Below are positions 1-8,345 of a stretch of 36,676 nt of DNA, piece after piece. The stretch lies in contig CALBDS010000028.1 of the NCBI GenBank assembly GCA_937927415.1, positions 1 to 36,676 of the forward strand. Reading direction: 5' to 3'. A program made the position numbers and the translations under genes. Within the stretch, counting starts at the first letter, position 1. The number at the start of each line of letters is the position of its first letter. The notes under the pieces are model-generated. The model ran no database searches. It was not told the DNA's origin and saw only the letters and a list, made by a program, of their open reading frames with translations. This stretch comes from an uncultured Rhodospirillaceae bacterium. Lineage in GTDB: Bacteria > Pseudomonadota > Alphaproteobacteria > Azospirillales > Azospirillaceae.

Positions 1-76
1 TCTGAATCACACCGAGATTCCTCTCGTCCACCCTTATCCTAGCGCCTATGGGGCTTCACCCCAGGGAGATACGGCG

Positions 77-436
77 ATGAACGAGAGCGGCCCAGACCCC
101 GCGGACACAGACCCTGAAACGACTCCGGTCCATGCCCTGTACCGGCGGCTGCGCGCCTTGTCCCGCCCCGTGTCCGGCCTGAGCGACGATGAGCGCGCCC
201 GGCGCAACGATATGATCGCCGCCACCGTCGCCGGGCTGGCCCGTCATCGCGCGGACAGTCTGGTCGATGTCGGGCGCAAGCTGACGGTGGTCGGCAACCG
301 TCTGCGCACCGAGACGCACACGCCGCGCTCTCCGTTCGGGGTGCTGACGCTGCGGCTTCTGGATTCCGCACGCGATGATCTGGCGCGGCTGACGCTTCCC
401 ATCATCGGTCCCGGCACCGAAGGCCGCCCGGAATGA
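77..436 (+). CDS. Hypothetical protein, 119 aa
   Basis: I do not recognise this family. It is a soluble, Arg/Asp-rich protein of 119 residues with no membrane segment or signal peptide. The N-terminal 15 residues are acidic and probably disordered; from about residue 18 it is predicted mostly helical. The ATG lies after a CAGGGAG-type ribosome binding site. The stop overlaps the start of the next gene as ATGA (433-436), so the two are very likely co-translated. Its partner is a ribbon-helix-helix protein, so a regulatory or toxin/antitoxin-like role is conceivable, but nothing in this sequence shows it. Confidence 0.7.
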   Translation: MNESGPDPADTDPETTPVHALYRRLRALSRPVSGLSDDERARRNDMIAATVAGLARHRADSLVDVGRKLTVVGNRLRTETHTPRSPFGVLTLRLLDSARDDLARLTLPIIGPGTEGRPE

Positions 437-765
437 GCGCGGAACGGCCACCGCCCGGCCCCCTCCCCACCGACATGATCCCGCGGGTGATGACCCTTCA
501 TGGTGGTGCGGAGGCCGTCGTGACGCTGGAACGCTTCTATTGGGAGGCGCTGGACGCCATCGCCGGGAACGAAGGCATGACCATCAATGCCCTGGTCGGT
601 GAAACCGACCGCCGCCGCGCCCTGCTGCCCGAAGCCCTGGCGCTGGAGCCGGCGTTGCGGCTGTTCTGCGTCAGCTATTACCAACAGGCAACGGTGCTGT
701 CCGGCGACCCGGTGGGGGAAACCATCGGGCAGCTTATGGACAAGGCCATTCATTTTCGGCGGTGA
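433..765 (+). CDS. Ribbon-helix-helix domain protein, 110 aa
   Basis: Small protein with the pattern of the alphaproteobacterial RHH_4-type ribbon-helix-helix family: a short strand (residues about 27-32), an aromatic W37 at the start of the first helix (YWEALDAIA), a G-M-T turn with INALVGE for the second helix, and a conserved LRLFCVSYY segment (75-83). RHH domains dimerise and put an antiparallel ribbon into the DNA major groove; many short stand-alone members have no assigned target. Start ATG 433 overlaps the upstream stop (ATGA), which fixes the start and indicates translational coupling. A palindromic repeat follows the stop. Assignment to the RHH fold is from pattern recognition and fairly secure; function is unknown. 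Confidence 0.75.
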   Translation: MSAERPPPGPLPTDMIPRVMTLHGGAEAVVTLERFYWEALDAIAGNEGMTINALVGETDRRRALLPEALALEPALRLFCVSYYQQATVLSGDPVGETIGQLMDKAIHFRR

Positions 766-780
766 GGGCCGGTTTGCGCG

Positions 781-906
781 CGGATAAGCCCGGGAGCCGT
801 TGCGAAGGAACTCCAAATTTGAGGTTTCGAGAGCCTTCGGCTCGATTTTCGGGCGTTCCGCGCGAAAATCGGCCCTCACCCCGGCCCTCTCCCCGGAGGG
901 GAGAGG
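781..906. repeat. Dispersed palindromic repeat, copy 1
   Basis: Non-coding stretch sharing long blocks with 28540-28714. These include the CTCCAAATTT block (811-820), TCGAGAGCC..GGCTC (827-844), the CGATTTTCG..CGAAAATCG hairpin and a CCCTCACCCCGGCCCTCTCCCC tail split over 873-894, followed by a CTCCCCGGAGGGGAG palindrome. The pieces are nested hairpins. It sits directly after the RHH gene and could act as a transcript 3' end. Confidence 0.75.
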
Positions 907-951
907 GGGATTTTGGTGGGGAGGCGGGGGGGGGAGATGGGGGATGGGGGG

Positions 952-1296
952 TTACGTCCCCATCATGCGTTCCAGGGCGGTGATGGCGTTGCGGGCAAGG
1001 GGGATGCTGTAGTCGTCGGGGCCGGGGCCGTTGTTGGGGGCCAGCTTTTCCACCACATGACGCAGGGCGCGGATCGCACCCGTCATCGTCGTCGGCTCCA
1101 CACGCCGCAGCAGGGCACCCGTCTGGTCGCGGGTCAGTTCCGCCACCTTGTCCCGCAAGGCGTCGTCGTCGGGCGGCAGAGTCCGCCAGCCCGACAGTTG
1201 ATGCTCCATCACCTCCAGCAGCAGCGCCACCGGATCGGGCGAACGGGAATTTTGCACGCAGGAATGCGCGCCTGTGGTATGCACCACGTCAGCCAT
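952..1296 (-). CDS. Hypothetical protein, 114 aa
   Basis: I do not recognise a named family. The product is a 114-residue soluble, probably helical protein (MEHQLSGW, RDKVAELTRDQ, AIRALRHVVEKL, ARNAITALERM). There is no signal peptide or membrane segment. The start ATG at 1296 is preceded by AGGAGT at a good distance, supporting a real gene. It lies downstream of mfd on the same strand but is separated from it by an intrinsic terminator (1427-1443), so it is probably transcribed on its own from the 1297-1425 gap. Two short Cys-containing segments near the N-terminus (C18) do not form a recognisable metal motif. Confidence 0.6.
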   Translation of the reverse strand: MADVVHTTGAHSCVQNSRSPDPVALLLEVMEHQLSGWRTLPPDDDALRDKVAELTRDQTGALLRRVEPTTMTGAIRALRHVVEKLAPNNGPGPDDYSIPLARNAITALERMMGT

Positions 1297-1420
1297 GAGT
1301 CGACTCCTTACTCAGTCGAGTTGTGGTCAGGCCGGGCCGGGTGGTGCGAACACCCGTCTCGGCCGCCCCAAAAGGCTGAATCAAACGGTGCCCGTTGTCA
1401 ATCGCAACGTCGCCGCAGCA

Positions 1421-1450
1421 AGAAAACCGCCCGTCACGGGCGGTCTTTTT
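1421..1450 (-). terminator. Intrinsic terminator downstream of mfd (bidirectional)
   Basis: Perfect 7-bp GC stem CCGCCCG-TCA-CGGGCGG at 1427-1443, flanked by TCTTTTT on the plus strand and by TTTTCTT when read on the minus strand. It lies about 110 bp after the mfd stop. It can therefore terminate mfd and block read-through in either direction. Confidence 0.8.
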
Positions 1451-1559
1451 GTTGAACGAATACTCGGATATATCCCCCCTCCCCTTCCCCTTGATGAAAA
1501 GAGGCGGAGGTTTGGAGGTGCCAACCTCCAAGCGGGGTCGGGGCGGCAGCCCCGCTCTC

Positions 1560-4500
1560 CTACCTTCGCCCTTTGGTCGGCCTCCCGAACCGCCCGATGG
1601 GTGCCGGGGCTGGCGGCTTGGGCACGAACGGCTTGCGCGACACCGGCTTGGGCGGAGGGGGCGGCGGAGGGGGCGGCAGAGGCTCGCCCTTCGGCACCGC
1701 CCCGCCCGCGGCCAAGTCGCAGAGGTCGCGCATCAGGCGCTTGACGCCGGTGACGCGGATGGCGGTGTCGTCCCACACGCGGGTGTGGACCAGCTTGTGA
1801 TCGGGGCGCAGCTTCATCAGCCCGCCCTGGTTGGCGATGTAGGCGACCAGCTTGTCGGGCCGGGCGAACGTATTCTTGTGGAAGGTCAGGACCGCGCCCT
1901 TCGGCCCGGCGTCCACCCGCTCGATGCCGGCGGTGCGGCACATCTGCTTGATGGTCACCACGTCCAGCAGGTTTTCCACCTCCGCCGGCAGGGTGCCGAA
2001 ACGGTCGATCAGTTCGGCGGCAAACGCGTCCACCTCTTGCCGGTCCACCAGTTCGGCGATGCGGCGGTAGAGCGACAGCCGCACCGTCAGGTCGGTGACG
2101 TAGGTCTCGGGGATCAGGACCGGGGTGCCCAGGTTGATCTGGGGCGTCCAGGCGTCTTCCGATGCCGGGGCCTCGGCGCCGATGCCGGCGCGGGCGTTGG
2201 CGACGGCCTCTTCCAGCATGTGCTGGTAGAGTTCCACGCCCACCTCTTTCACATGGCCCGACTGTTCCTCGCCCAGCAGATTGCCGGCACCGCGGATGTC
2301 CATGTCGTGGCTGGCAAGCTGGAAGCCGGCGCCCAGGCTGTCCAGCGTCTCGATGACGTGCAGCCGCGTTTGCGCCGTGGTGGACAGCACCTTGTTCGGC
2401 GCGTAGGTCAGATAGGCGTAGCCGCGCAGCTTGGCCCGGCCCACGCGCCCGCGGATCTGGTAAAGCTGGGCCAGGCCGAACATGTCGGCGCGGTGGACGA
2501 TCAGCGTGTTGGCGGTGGGGATGTCCAGCCCGCTTTCGATGATGTTGGTGGCGAGGAGGACGTTGTATTTGCCCTCGTCGAAGGCGGTCATCACCTCTTC
2601 CAGCTCGCCGGCCGCCATCTGGCCGTGGGCGGTGATGACCTTCACCTCCGGCACCAGCACCGCGAGCCGCTCGGCCAGCTTGGGCAGGTCTTCCACCCGC
2701 GGGCAGACGTAGAAGCTCTGGCCGCCGCGGTAATGCTCGCGCAGGATCGCTTCGCGGATCACCACCGGGTCATAGGGCAGGACGAAGGTGCGCACCGCCA
2801 GCCGGTCCACCGGCGGGGTGGAGATCAGCGACAATTCCCGCACCCCGGCCAGCGCCATTTGCAGCGTGCGCGGAATCGGCGTGGCGGTGAGCGTCAGCAC
2901 ATGCACGTCGGCGCGCAGGGACTTCAGCCGCTCCTTCTGCTTCACGCCGAAATGCTGTTCCTCGTCCACGATGACCATGCCCAGCCGGTCGAAGTCGATG
3001 CCCTTGCCCAGCAGCGCGTGGGTGCCGACCACGATGTCGGCGGTGCCAGCGGCCAGTTCCTTCTTGACGAGCGTCTGTTCCTTGGCCGACACCATACGCG
3101 ACAGTTGCACCACGCGGATGGGCAGGCCGGCAAAGCGGGTGGAGAAGGTCTTGAAATGCTGGCGCGCCAGCAGAGTGGTGGGCACCACCACCGCCACCTG
3201 CTTGCCCGACATGGCGACCAGGAAGGCGGCGCGCAGGGCCACCTCGGTCTTGCCGAAGCCGACGTCGCCGCACACCAGCCGGTCCATGGGCTTGCCGGAC
3301 CCGAGGTCGGTGAAGATGTCCTCGATGGCCTTCAACTGGTCGTCGGTTTCGGGATAGGGGAAGCGGGCGGCGAATTCCTGATAGATGCCTTCGGGCGGCA
3401 GCATCACGTCGGCGCGCTTCAACTCGCGCTCGGCGGCGATTTTCAGCAGCGCCTCGGCCATGTCCTTCAGGCGTTTCTTGACCCGCGCCTTACGGCCCTG
3501 CCACCCGGCCCCGCCCAGCTTGTCCAACTGGGCCGCCGCGTCCTCGCTGCCGTAGCGGGACAGAACCTCGATGTTTTCGACGGGGACATAGAGCTTGTCG
3601 CCGCCCTCGTAGATCAGGCGCAGACAGTCGTGGGGGGCGCCCGAGACCTCCAGCGTTTCCAGCCCGTCGTATCGCCCGATGCCGTGGTCCATGTGGACCA
3701 CCAGATCCCCGGCGTTCAGCGCGGTGTGCTCGGCGATGAAGTTGGCGGCGCGCTTCTTTTTCTTGGCCGGGCGGACCATGCGGTCGCCCAGGATGTCCTG
3801 TTCGGTGATGACCGCCATGTCGCGGGCGACGAAGCCGTGCTCCACCCCCAGCACCACCATGGCCGTCATGCCGGCGGCCAGCCGCTCGGCGTCGGCGAGA
3901 GTCTCCGCCGGCGCCAGGGCGGTGATGCCGTGGTCCACCAGCACCCCGCCCAGCCGGTCGCGGGAACCGGCGGAATAGCCCGCCACCATCACCCGCTTGC
4001 CGTCGGCCCGCAGCTTTTCGATGTGGATGCGCACGGCGTCGAAGACGTTGACCTCGGGCCGCGCGCGTTCCTCGGCAAAGTCGTGGCCGCGCCGCCCGCC
4101 GGCATCCAGGGTGCCTTTCAGCCCCGGCGGGGTGGCAAAGGGCTGCAACTGCGCCACCGCGCACACCGACAGCGCCGCGTCCCACTGGGCCTTATCCAGG
4201 AACAGCATCCCCGGCGGGATGGGCTTGTAGACCGGCGAGCCTGCCTTCTTGTCCACCGCCATCATGGTGCGGCGGGCGTCATAAAATTCCTCCACCTGCG
4301 CCAGCCGGGCCGTCACCGCCTCGTCCGCCTGATGGTCCAGGCTGACGATGGCCTTGGGCATGTAGTCGAGCAGGCTGTCCATGCCGGCGTGGAACAGCGG
4401 CAGCCAATGTTCCATGCCGCCCAGCTTGCGCCCGGCGCTCACCGCCTCGTACAGCGGATCGTCGTCGGTCACCGCGCCGAACAGTTCGCGGTAACCGGAG

Positions 4501-5192
4501 CGGAAGCGCGTGACCGAGGCGTCATCGAGAAACACCTCCGACACCGGCTTCAGCACCACCCCGTCGCGCTTTTCGGTGGTGCGCTGGCTCATGGGGTCGA
4601 AGGCGCGCACCCCCTCCAGCTCATCGCCGAACAGGTCGAGGCGCAGGGGTTCGTCGGTGCCCGGCGGGAACAGATCGACGATGCCGCCGCGGATGGCGAA
4701 TTCCCCCGGCTCCCGCACCGTCTGGGCGCGGGTGTAGCCGCTTTGGACCAGCGTGGTTTGCAGCTTGTCCAGGTCGATGCGGTCGCGCAGTTTGGCCCGG
4801 AACGTCGCCCCGCGGAAGGCATCGCGCGGCGGCACCTTCTGCAACGCGCCGTTCACCGTGGTCAGCACCACGAACGGGCCGGTGCGGTCCTTCGTCTCCA
4901 ACAGCCGGGTCAGCGTGTCGATGCGCCGCGCCACGATCTCCCCATTGGGGGACACGCGGTCATAGGGCAGGCAGTCCCACGCCGGGAACTGCAGCACCGC
5001 CACGTCGGGGGCGAAGAAGGCCAGCGCCTCCGCCAGCCGGGCCGTGTGGCTGTCGTCGAGCGCCACATGCAGCACCCCCGCCGCCCCCGCCCGGCGGGCG
5101 AGTTCGGCCAGAACGCGGGCATCATGCCCCTCGGGCGCCCCGCCGATCAGAAGGCGGGCCGCCCGTCCGGGCTGGAGATCGAAGTGGAACAC
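1560..5192 (-). CDS. mfd: Transcription-repair coupling factor Mfd
   Basis: Mfd recognises RNA polymerase stalled at a DNA lesion, pushes it off by DNA translocation and recruits UvrA. At 1210 residues the length is normal for the family. An N-terminal UvrB-like module (about 1-400) contains the ELEGVRAFDP block. The RNA polymerase-interacting CarD-like domain follows at about 485-560 (HMDHGIGRYDGL). The RecG-like helicase carries Walker A GDVGFGKTE (642-650), DEEQ (743-746) and TATPIPRTLQMAL; a C-terminal TRCF domain completes it. The GTG start at 5192 lies 5 nt after the sdhE stop with an AGGGG site overlapping that stop, so sdhE and mfd form one operon. The C-terminus ends in a nine-proline run and a basic Pro-rich tail after the conserved domains, which is unusual but read through in frame. 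Identification is secure. Confidence 0.98.
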   Translation of the reverse strand: MFHFDLQPGRAARLLIGGAPEGHDARVLAELARRAGAAGVLHVALDDSHTARLAEALAFFAPDVAVLQFPAWDCLPYDRVSPNGEIVARRIDTLTRLLETKDRTGPFVVLTTVNGALQKVPPRDAFRGATFRAKLRDRIDLDKLQTTLVQSGYTRAQTVREPGEFAIRGGIVDLFPPGTDEPLRLDLFGDELEGVRAFDPMSQRTTEKRDGVVLKPVSEVFLDDASVTRFRSGYRELFGAVTDDDPLYEAVSAGRKLGGMEHWLPLFHAGMDSLLDYMPKAIVSLDHQADEAVTARLAQVEEFYDARRTMMAVDKKAGSPVYKPIPPGMLFLDKAQWDAALSVCAVAQLQPFATPPGLKGTLDAGGRRGHDFAEERARPEVNVFDAVRIHIEKLRADGKRVMVAGYSAGSRDRLGGVLVDHGITALAPAETLADAERLAAGMTAMVVLGVEHGFVARDMAVITEQDILGDRMVRPAKKKKRAANFIAEHTALNAGDLVVHMDHGIGRYDGLETLEVSGAPHDCLRLIYEGGDKLYVPVENIEVLSRYGSEDAAAQLDKLGGAGWQGRKARVKKRLKDMAEALLKIAAERELKRADVMLPPEGIYQEFAARFPYPETDDQLKAIEDIFTDLGSGKPMDRLVCGDVGFGKTEVALRAAFLVAMSGKQVAVVVPTTLLARQHFKTFSTRFAGLPIRVVQLSRMVSAKEQTLVKKELAAGTADIVVGTHALLGKGIDFDRLGMVIVDEEQHFGVKQKERLKSLRADVHVLTLTATPIPRTLQMALAGVRELSLISTPPVDRLAVRTFVLPYDPVVIREAILREHYRGGQSFYVCPRVEDLPKLAERLAVLVPEVKVITAHGQMAAGELEEVMTAFDEGKYNVLLATNIIESGLDIPTANTLIVHRADMFGLAQLYQIRGRVGRAKLRGYAYLTYAPNKVLSTTAQTRLHVIETLDSLGAGFQLASHDMDIRGAGNLLGEEQSGHVKEVGVELYQHMLEEAVANARAGIGAEAPASEDAWTPQINLGTPVLIPETYVTDLTVRLSLYRRIAELVDRQEVDAFAAELIDRFGTLPAEVENLLDVVTIKQMCRTAGIERVDAGPKGAVLTFHKNTFARPDKLVAYIANQGGLMKLRPDHKLVHTRVWDDTAIRVTGVKRLMRDLCDLAAGGAVPKGEPLPPPPPPPPPKPVSRKPFVPKPPAPAPIGRFGRPTKGRR

Positions 5193-5197
5193 AGGCT

Positions 5198-5485
5198 TTA
5201 AGACCCCTGGCGCGGCGTGTAACGGAAGGCCACCAGCCTGCGCATGACGTCGGTGTCAACGTCCGCCGGCACCGGCTCGCGGCCGGACATCCAGTTATAA
5301 AGGTCGGGATCGGACAATTCCAACAGCCCCTCGAAACGGTCGAGCATCCCGTGGTCGAACCCGTCGAGTGCTTCGTCCGCGAACGACCCGATCAGCAGGT
5401 CCATCTCCCGCGTGCCCCGATGCCACGCCCGAAACCGCAACCGCTTGCGCCGAACCTCCAGCGCCTCACCCCGTTCGTCAGTCAT
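5198..5485 (-). CDS. sdhE: SdhE, FAD assembly factor for succinate dehydrogenase
   Basis: Small 95-residue protein of the SdhE/YgfY (DUF339) family, which helps attach FAD covalently to the SdhA flavoprotein. The family signature is clear: RRKRLRFRAWHRGTREMDLLIG (residues about 12-33, containing the R-G-x-x-E-x-D core) followed by the helical FEGLLELSDPDLYNWMSG segment. The ATG at 5485 is chosen because it gives the normal family length; an upstream in-frame extension to 5689 would add about 68 residues read from repeat DNA. It is 5 nt upstream of mfd. In many alphaproteobacteria recG lies on the other side of sdhE; here that place is taken by the STAND gene at 5632-8181. Confidence 0.95.
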   Translation of the reverse strand: MTDERGEALEVRRKRLRFRAWHRGTREMDLLIGSFADEALDGFDHGMLDRFEGLLELSDPDLYNWMSGREPVPADVDTDVMRRLVAFRYTPRQGS

Positions 5486-5572
5486 ACCCGGCGTCCCGTT
5501 TTCAAGAAGGCGCGCATCTTGCCACAAGGGGGACGGGTTGGGGAGGGTGTTGGGCGGGAGATGAGCAAGGCC

Positions 5573-5630
5573 AAGGGGCTGCCGCCCCTCGGCACTCCCC
5601 GGCAGGGGCCGGACGGCCCCTGCACCCCCG
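5573..5630 (-). repeat. GC-rich palindromic repeat, second family, copy A
   Basis: Read on the minus strand this is GGGGTGCAGGGGCC, a short variable spacer, then GGCCCCTGCCGGGGAGTGCC and GAGGGG (core 5584-5628). Nearly the same sequence occurs on the plus strand at 16604-16647. The GCAGGGGCC/GGCCCCTGC arms form a strong hairpin immediately after the STAND gene stop, between it and sdhE. Confidence 0.75.
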
Positions 5631-5631
5631 G

Positions 5632-8181
5632 TTAGGAAGAGAATTTGCCGAGGAAGCGGGCGCGGTCCCGCTGCATCATTTTTTGCCATTGGCCGGCTTG
5701 GGAATTGGGGTAGGCCGTGGCCGCCGGTTCGATCAGGGCCAGGGCTTCTTCGATGGCGGCAAGAGCGCCCGGCACATCATCACTGCCCTCCAGCCGCAGA
5801 CAGAGATTAGCCAAACTCCCCGCCAAAGCGGGGCGGTAACGCGCAGGATGCTCCTGCGCCAAAGCACGCCGGATCTCAACAGCCTCGCGGATCGCCGTCA
5901 GCGCCGCCGCCGTCTCGCCAACCCCATCCAGGCGATTGGAATAATTGTTCAGGCTCATCGCCAAATCGGGGCGGTAACGCGCGGGATGCTCCTGCGCCAA
6001 AGCTCGATACAGCCCGACCGCCTCGCGGATCGCCGTCAGCGCCGCCGCCGTCTCGCCCACCCCATCCAGGCAAGTGGAATAATTGTTCAGGCTCATCGCC
6101 AAATCGGGGTGGTCCCGCGCGGGGTGCTCCTGCGCCAAAGCTCGATACAGCCCGACCGCCTCGCGGATCGCCGTCAGCGCCGCCGCCGTCTCGCCAACCC
6201 CATACAGGCAAGTGGAATAATTGTTCAGGCTACTCGCCAAATCGGGGCGGTAACGCGCGGGATGCTCCTGCGCCAAAGCTCGATACAGCCCGACCGCCTC
6301 GCGGATCGCCGTCAGCGCCGCCGCCGTCTCGCCCATATCAGACAAATGAACGGAAAGGTTATTTTGCCATTCAGCGCGCTCTCCCAGGGGGATATCGTCT
6401 TGGGAGAGCAGGGTGCGCCAAACGGTGATCGCCATTGGCACCAAACCCTGGGGCAACTGGGCATCCGAAACGGGGGCTATCAGCGGTAAGGCCCGTTCCG
6501 GCGCGCCGTCCACCATGGCGGCCAACCAGCCCGATAGCCCCCGTTTGCCCCACCCCAGCACCATGCTCACGTCGTCGGTGATGCGCTCCAGCCGGGCCAA
6601 TCCGGCGGCGGGATTGTCCGCCAGCACGGCCCACAGCCAATCCGGCGCCCGGTCCGCCCGCTTTTCCAGAACCAGCATCAGCAGTGCCGCCCCAACGATG
6701 TCCGGCACCGGGGCGTCGAGGTGCCCGCGGGTCAGGCAGCCGGTGCGGGCCAGCCGGTCGATCAGATCGCCGTTTCCCGTTCCCTCCAGCCCCAGCTTGA
6801 CCGACGGTTCGGCCAAACGTTCGAGGACGGCGGCGTCCAGCCCGCCCCGCACCACCGCCAGGGCGGCCAGACGCGGCAAGCCGTCTTCGGCAAAGCCGTG
6901 GGCCGTGGACAGCCGGCTCAGCCGGGTGATTTCCCGCTGGGCCAGGGCCGCGATGATCTCCGCCGCCGACAGGGACAGGATGGGGCGGTCGGGAGTTTGC
7001 ACCGCCTCGATGGCCGCGGCCACCACCAGCAAGGGGCGGTGGTTGGCCTCCACCCGGCTCAGCCAGACGTCGAATTCGTCCCGCGCCACCGCCGGCAGGG
7101 TCTCCACACCCAGCAGATCCCGCGTCCGCGCCATCGCCGCGGTGAACAAGGCCCATCCGTCATCGGCGCTCAGCCTGTCCGATAGCGCGTAAGCCCGATC
7201 CTCGCAGCTTTCCGCCCCCGCCCGGTTGATGGCCGGCTGCCAATAGTCCGCATCCTTACGTGTCAGCAGCAGCAGCCGGCGGATGGTGCCGTCATCCGGG
7301 AACTCCGCAAATTCCCGCAACCGCTGCCCCACCGCATCGCGGTTTTCTTCCGGGTAGTCGATGATGAGCAGGCAACCCTGGCTGCCGGCATCCAGCGGCA
7401 GGGGCTGATCCGCCGGCACCACGCCCGCCGCCCATCCCGGATGCTGGGTTGCCAATTCCTCCGCCAGTTCCAGCGCCAGCCGCGTCTTGCCCGCCCCGCC
7501 GACGCCGGTCAACAGCCGGAACGCCGCCCCCGGTTCACCCAGCGCCCACGTCTTCAGGTCGGTGAACTCCCGGCCGCGCCCGATCAGCGGCGTCAACCGC
7601 GCCTTCCACCCCAGCCAGCCCAGAACCGGCCGGTCCTTGTGCAGCGCCCTGGGTTGCCAGTTCCGTTTCGGCTCCACCCACTCGTGTTGCGCAGTCTCCC
7701 ACCCCAGTTGCGTGGCCTTGAACCACAGGGCCACGCGGGGGTGTTCCTCAATCCACTGGTAAAGGGCGCTCTGCTCGATGACCCAGACGTCCTTCCACCC
7801 CCCCTCGGCCCGGCGCTCTTGCGCCCACGTCTCGGCCCCCGGCCACAGCCGCGGGGTGACGAACACGAAGATGGAGGCCTTTTGGTTCGCCCCGCCGTCC
7901 TTCGCCAAACGGGCCTGATAGTCGCCGTTGGCCTTGGTGAGCGGGTTTTCCGTCACCCCCGCTTCCCAATACGACAGGCCCGCCGGCACCCGCACCGCCC
8001 CAGCGCCCGCCGACACGATGCCGTCGTAACTACGGTAGCGCGTCGGGTCGGCGGTGGGCAGCCACAGCCGGTTGACCACCTGTTCCCGCGCCAGCAGCCG
8101 GTGAAGCAACTCCGGCAGCCCCGACCGGCTGCACGGTTGGGTCGCCCACCAATCGAGATGTTTATGCTCCAGTGCCGTCAT
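5632..8181 (-). CDS. Nuclease-like / STAND NTPase / TPR protein, candidate anti-phage defence
   Basis: 849-residue multidomain protein. (1) Residues about 1-155 look like a PD-(D/E)xK-type nuclease: D53-G54 after a hydrophobic stretch, W72-E73, then K83 and D87-Y88..R91, and a FVFVTPRLWPG strand (105-114). (2) About 198-460 is a STAND/AAA-like NTPase: GREFTDL linker, Walker A GVGGAGKT (226-233), Walker B LLIIDYPE (271-278), and a sensor-like LLLLTRKD (303-310). (3) About 600-820 is a TPR sensor with four 46-residue repeats. Nuclease, STAND and repeat sensor in one chain is the layout of Avs-like and related defence proteins, in which the repeats bind a phage protein and the NTPase oligomerises to activate the effector. 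ATG 8181 is chosen because in-frame sequence upstream of it crosses the glpX terminator. No partner gene is visible. Nuclease activity is inferred; the NTPase and TPR assignments are firm. Confidence 0.9.
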   Translation of the reverse strand: MTALEHKHLDWWATQPCSRSGLPELLHRLLAREQVVNRLWLPTADPTRYRSYDGIVSAGAGAVRVPAGLSYWEAGVTENPLTKANGDYQARLAKDGGANQKASIFVFVTPRLWPGAETWAQERRAEGGWKDVWVIEQSALYQWIEEHPRVALWFKATQLGWETAQHEWVEPKRNWQPRALHKDRPVLGWLGWKARLTPLIGRGREFTDLKTWALGEPGAAFRLLTGVGGAGKTRLALELAEELATQHPGWAAGVVPADQPLPLDAGSQGCLLIIDYPEENRDAVGQRLREFAEFPDDGTIRRLLLLTRKDADYWQPAINRAGAESCEDRAYALSDRLSADDGWALFTAAMARTRDLLGVETLPAVARDEFDVWLSRVEANHRPLLVVAAAIEAVQTPDRPILSLSAAEIIAALAQREITRLSRLSTAHGFAEDGLPRLAALAVVRGGLDAAVLERLAEPSVKLGLEGTGNGDLIDRLARTGCLTRGHLDAPVPDIVGAALLMLVLEKRADRAPDWLWAVLADNPAAGLARLERITDDVSMVLGWGKRGLSGWLAAMVDGAPERALPLIAPVSDAQLPQGLVPMAITVWRTLLSQDDIPLGERAEWQNNLSVHLSDMGETAAALTAIREAVGLYRALAQEHPARYRPDLASSLNNYSTCLYGVGETAAALTAIREAVGLYRALAQEHPARDHPDLAMSLNNYSTCLDGVGETAAALTAIREAVGLYRALAQEHPARYRPDLAMSLNNYSNRLDGVGETAAALTAIREAVEIRRALAQEHPARYRPALAGSLANLCLRLEGSDDVPGALAAIEEALALIEPAATAYPNSQAGQWQKMMQRDRARFLGKFSS
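5828..6340 (-). repeat. Four 138-bp tandem repeats encoding TPRs
   Basis: The string GCCTCGCGGATCGCC recurs at 5882, 6020, 6158 and 6296, exactly 138 bp (46 codons) apart. The blocks between are almost identical, with only a few substitutions such as CATCCAGGCAAG versus CATACAGGCAAG. The encoded unit runs GETAAALTAIREAV..YRALAQEHPA. The near-identity at DNA level points to recent duplication or gene conversion inside the sensor domain of the STAND gene. Confidence 0.92.
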
Positions 8182-8285
8182 CGGCCACGCACCCCACCAC
8201 CCGCAGGAGTGGACAGGGTACACTGGAACACCATCCTGATGAAGCCTCGGGCTTGGCCGCAGCACCGAATGCGTGCCCAAAACAA

Positions 8286-8314
8286 AAGGGCCGCCCCAAC
8301 CAGGGGCGGCCCTT
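8286..8314 (-). terminator. glpX: Intrinsic terminator of glpX
   Basis: Stem AAGGGCCGCCCC / GGGGCGGCCCTT with a five-base loop. On the minus strand it is followed by TTGTTTTG. It lies 32 bp after the glpX stop and separates glpX from the STAND gene downstream on the same strand. Confidence 0.88.
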
Positions 8315-8345
8315 CCGTCAACCGAAACCCAGATCCGCCGAAGGA

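Noticed and set aside
1..76. Gene at the left edge
   Set aside because: No frame with a start or domain; only a short GGGGCTTCACCCC hairpin is visible before the first gene.
1395..5201. Very long plus-strand reading frame (1268 codons) opposite mfd
   Set aside because: It is the antisense of a clearly conserved gene, rich in His, Gln, Arg and Gly as expected for a GC-rich shadow frame, and has no recognisable domain.
5828..6340. Tandem repeats as a possible CRISPR array
   Set aside because: The 138-bp units are contiguous, have no unique spacers and encode in-frame TPR motifs.
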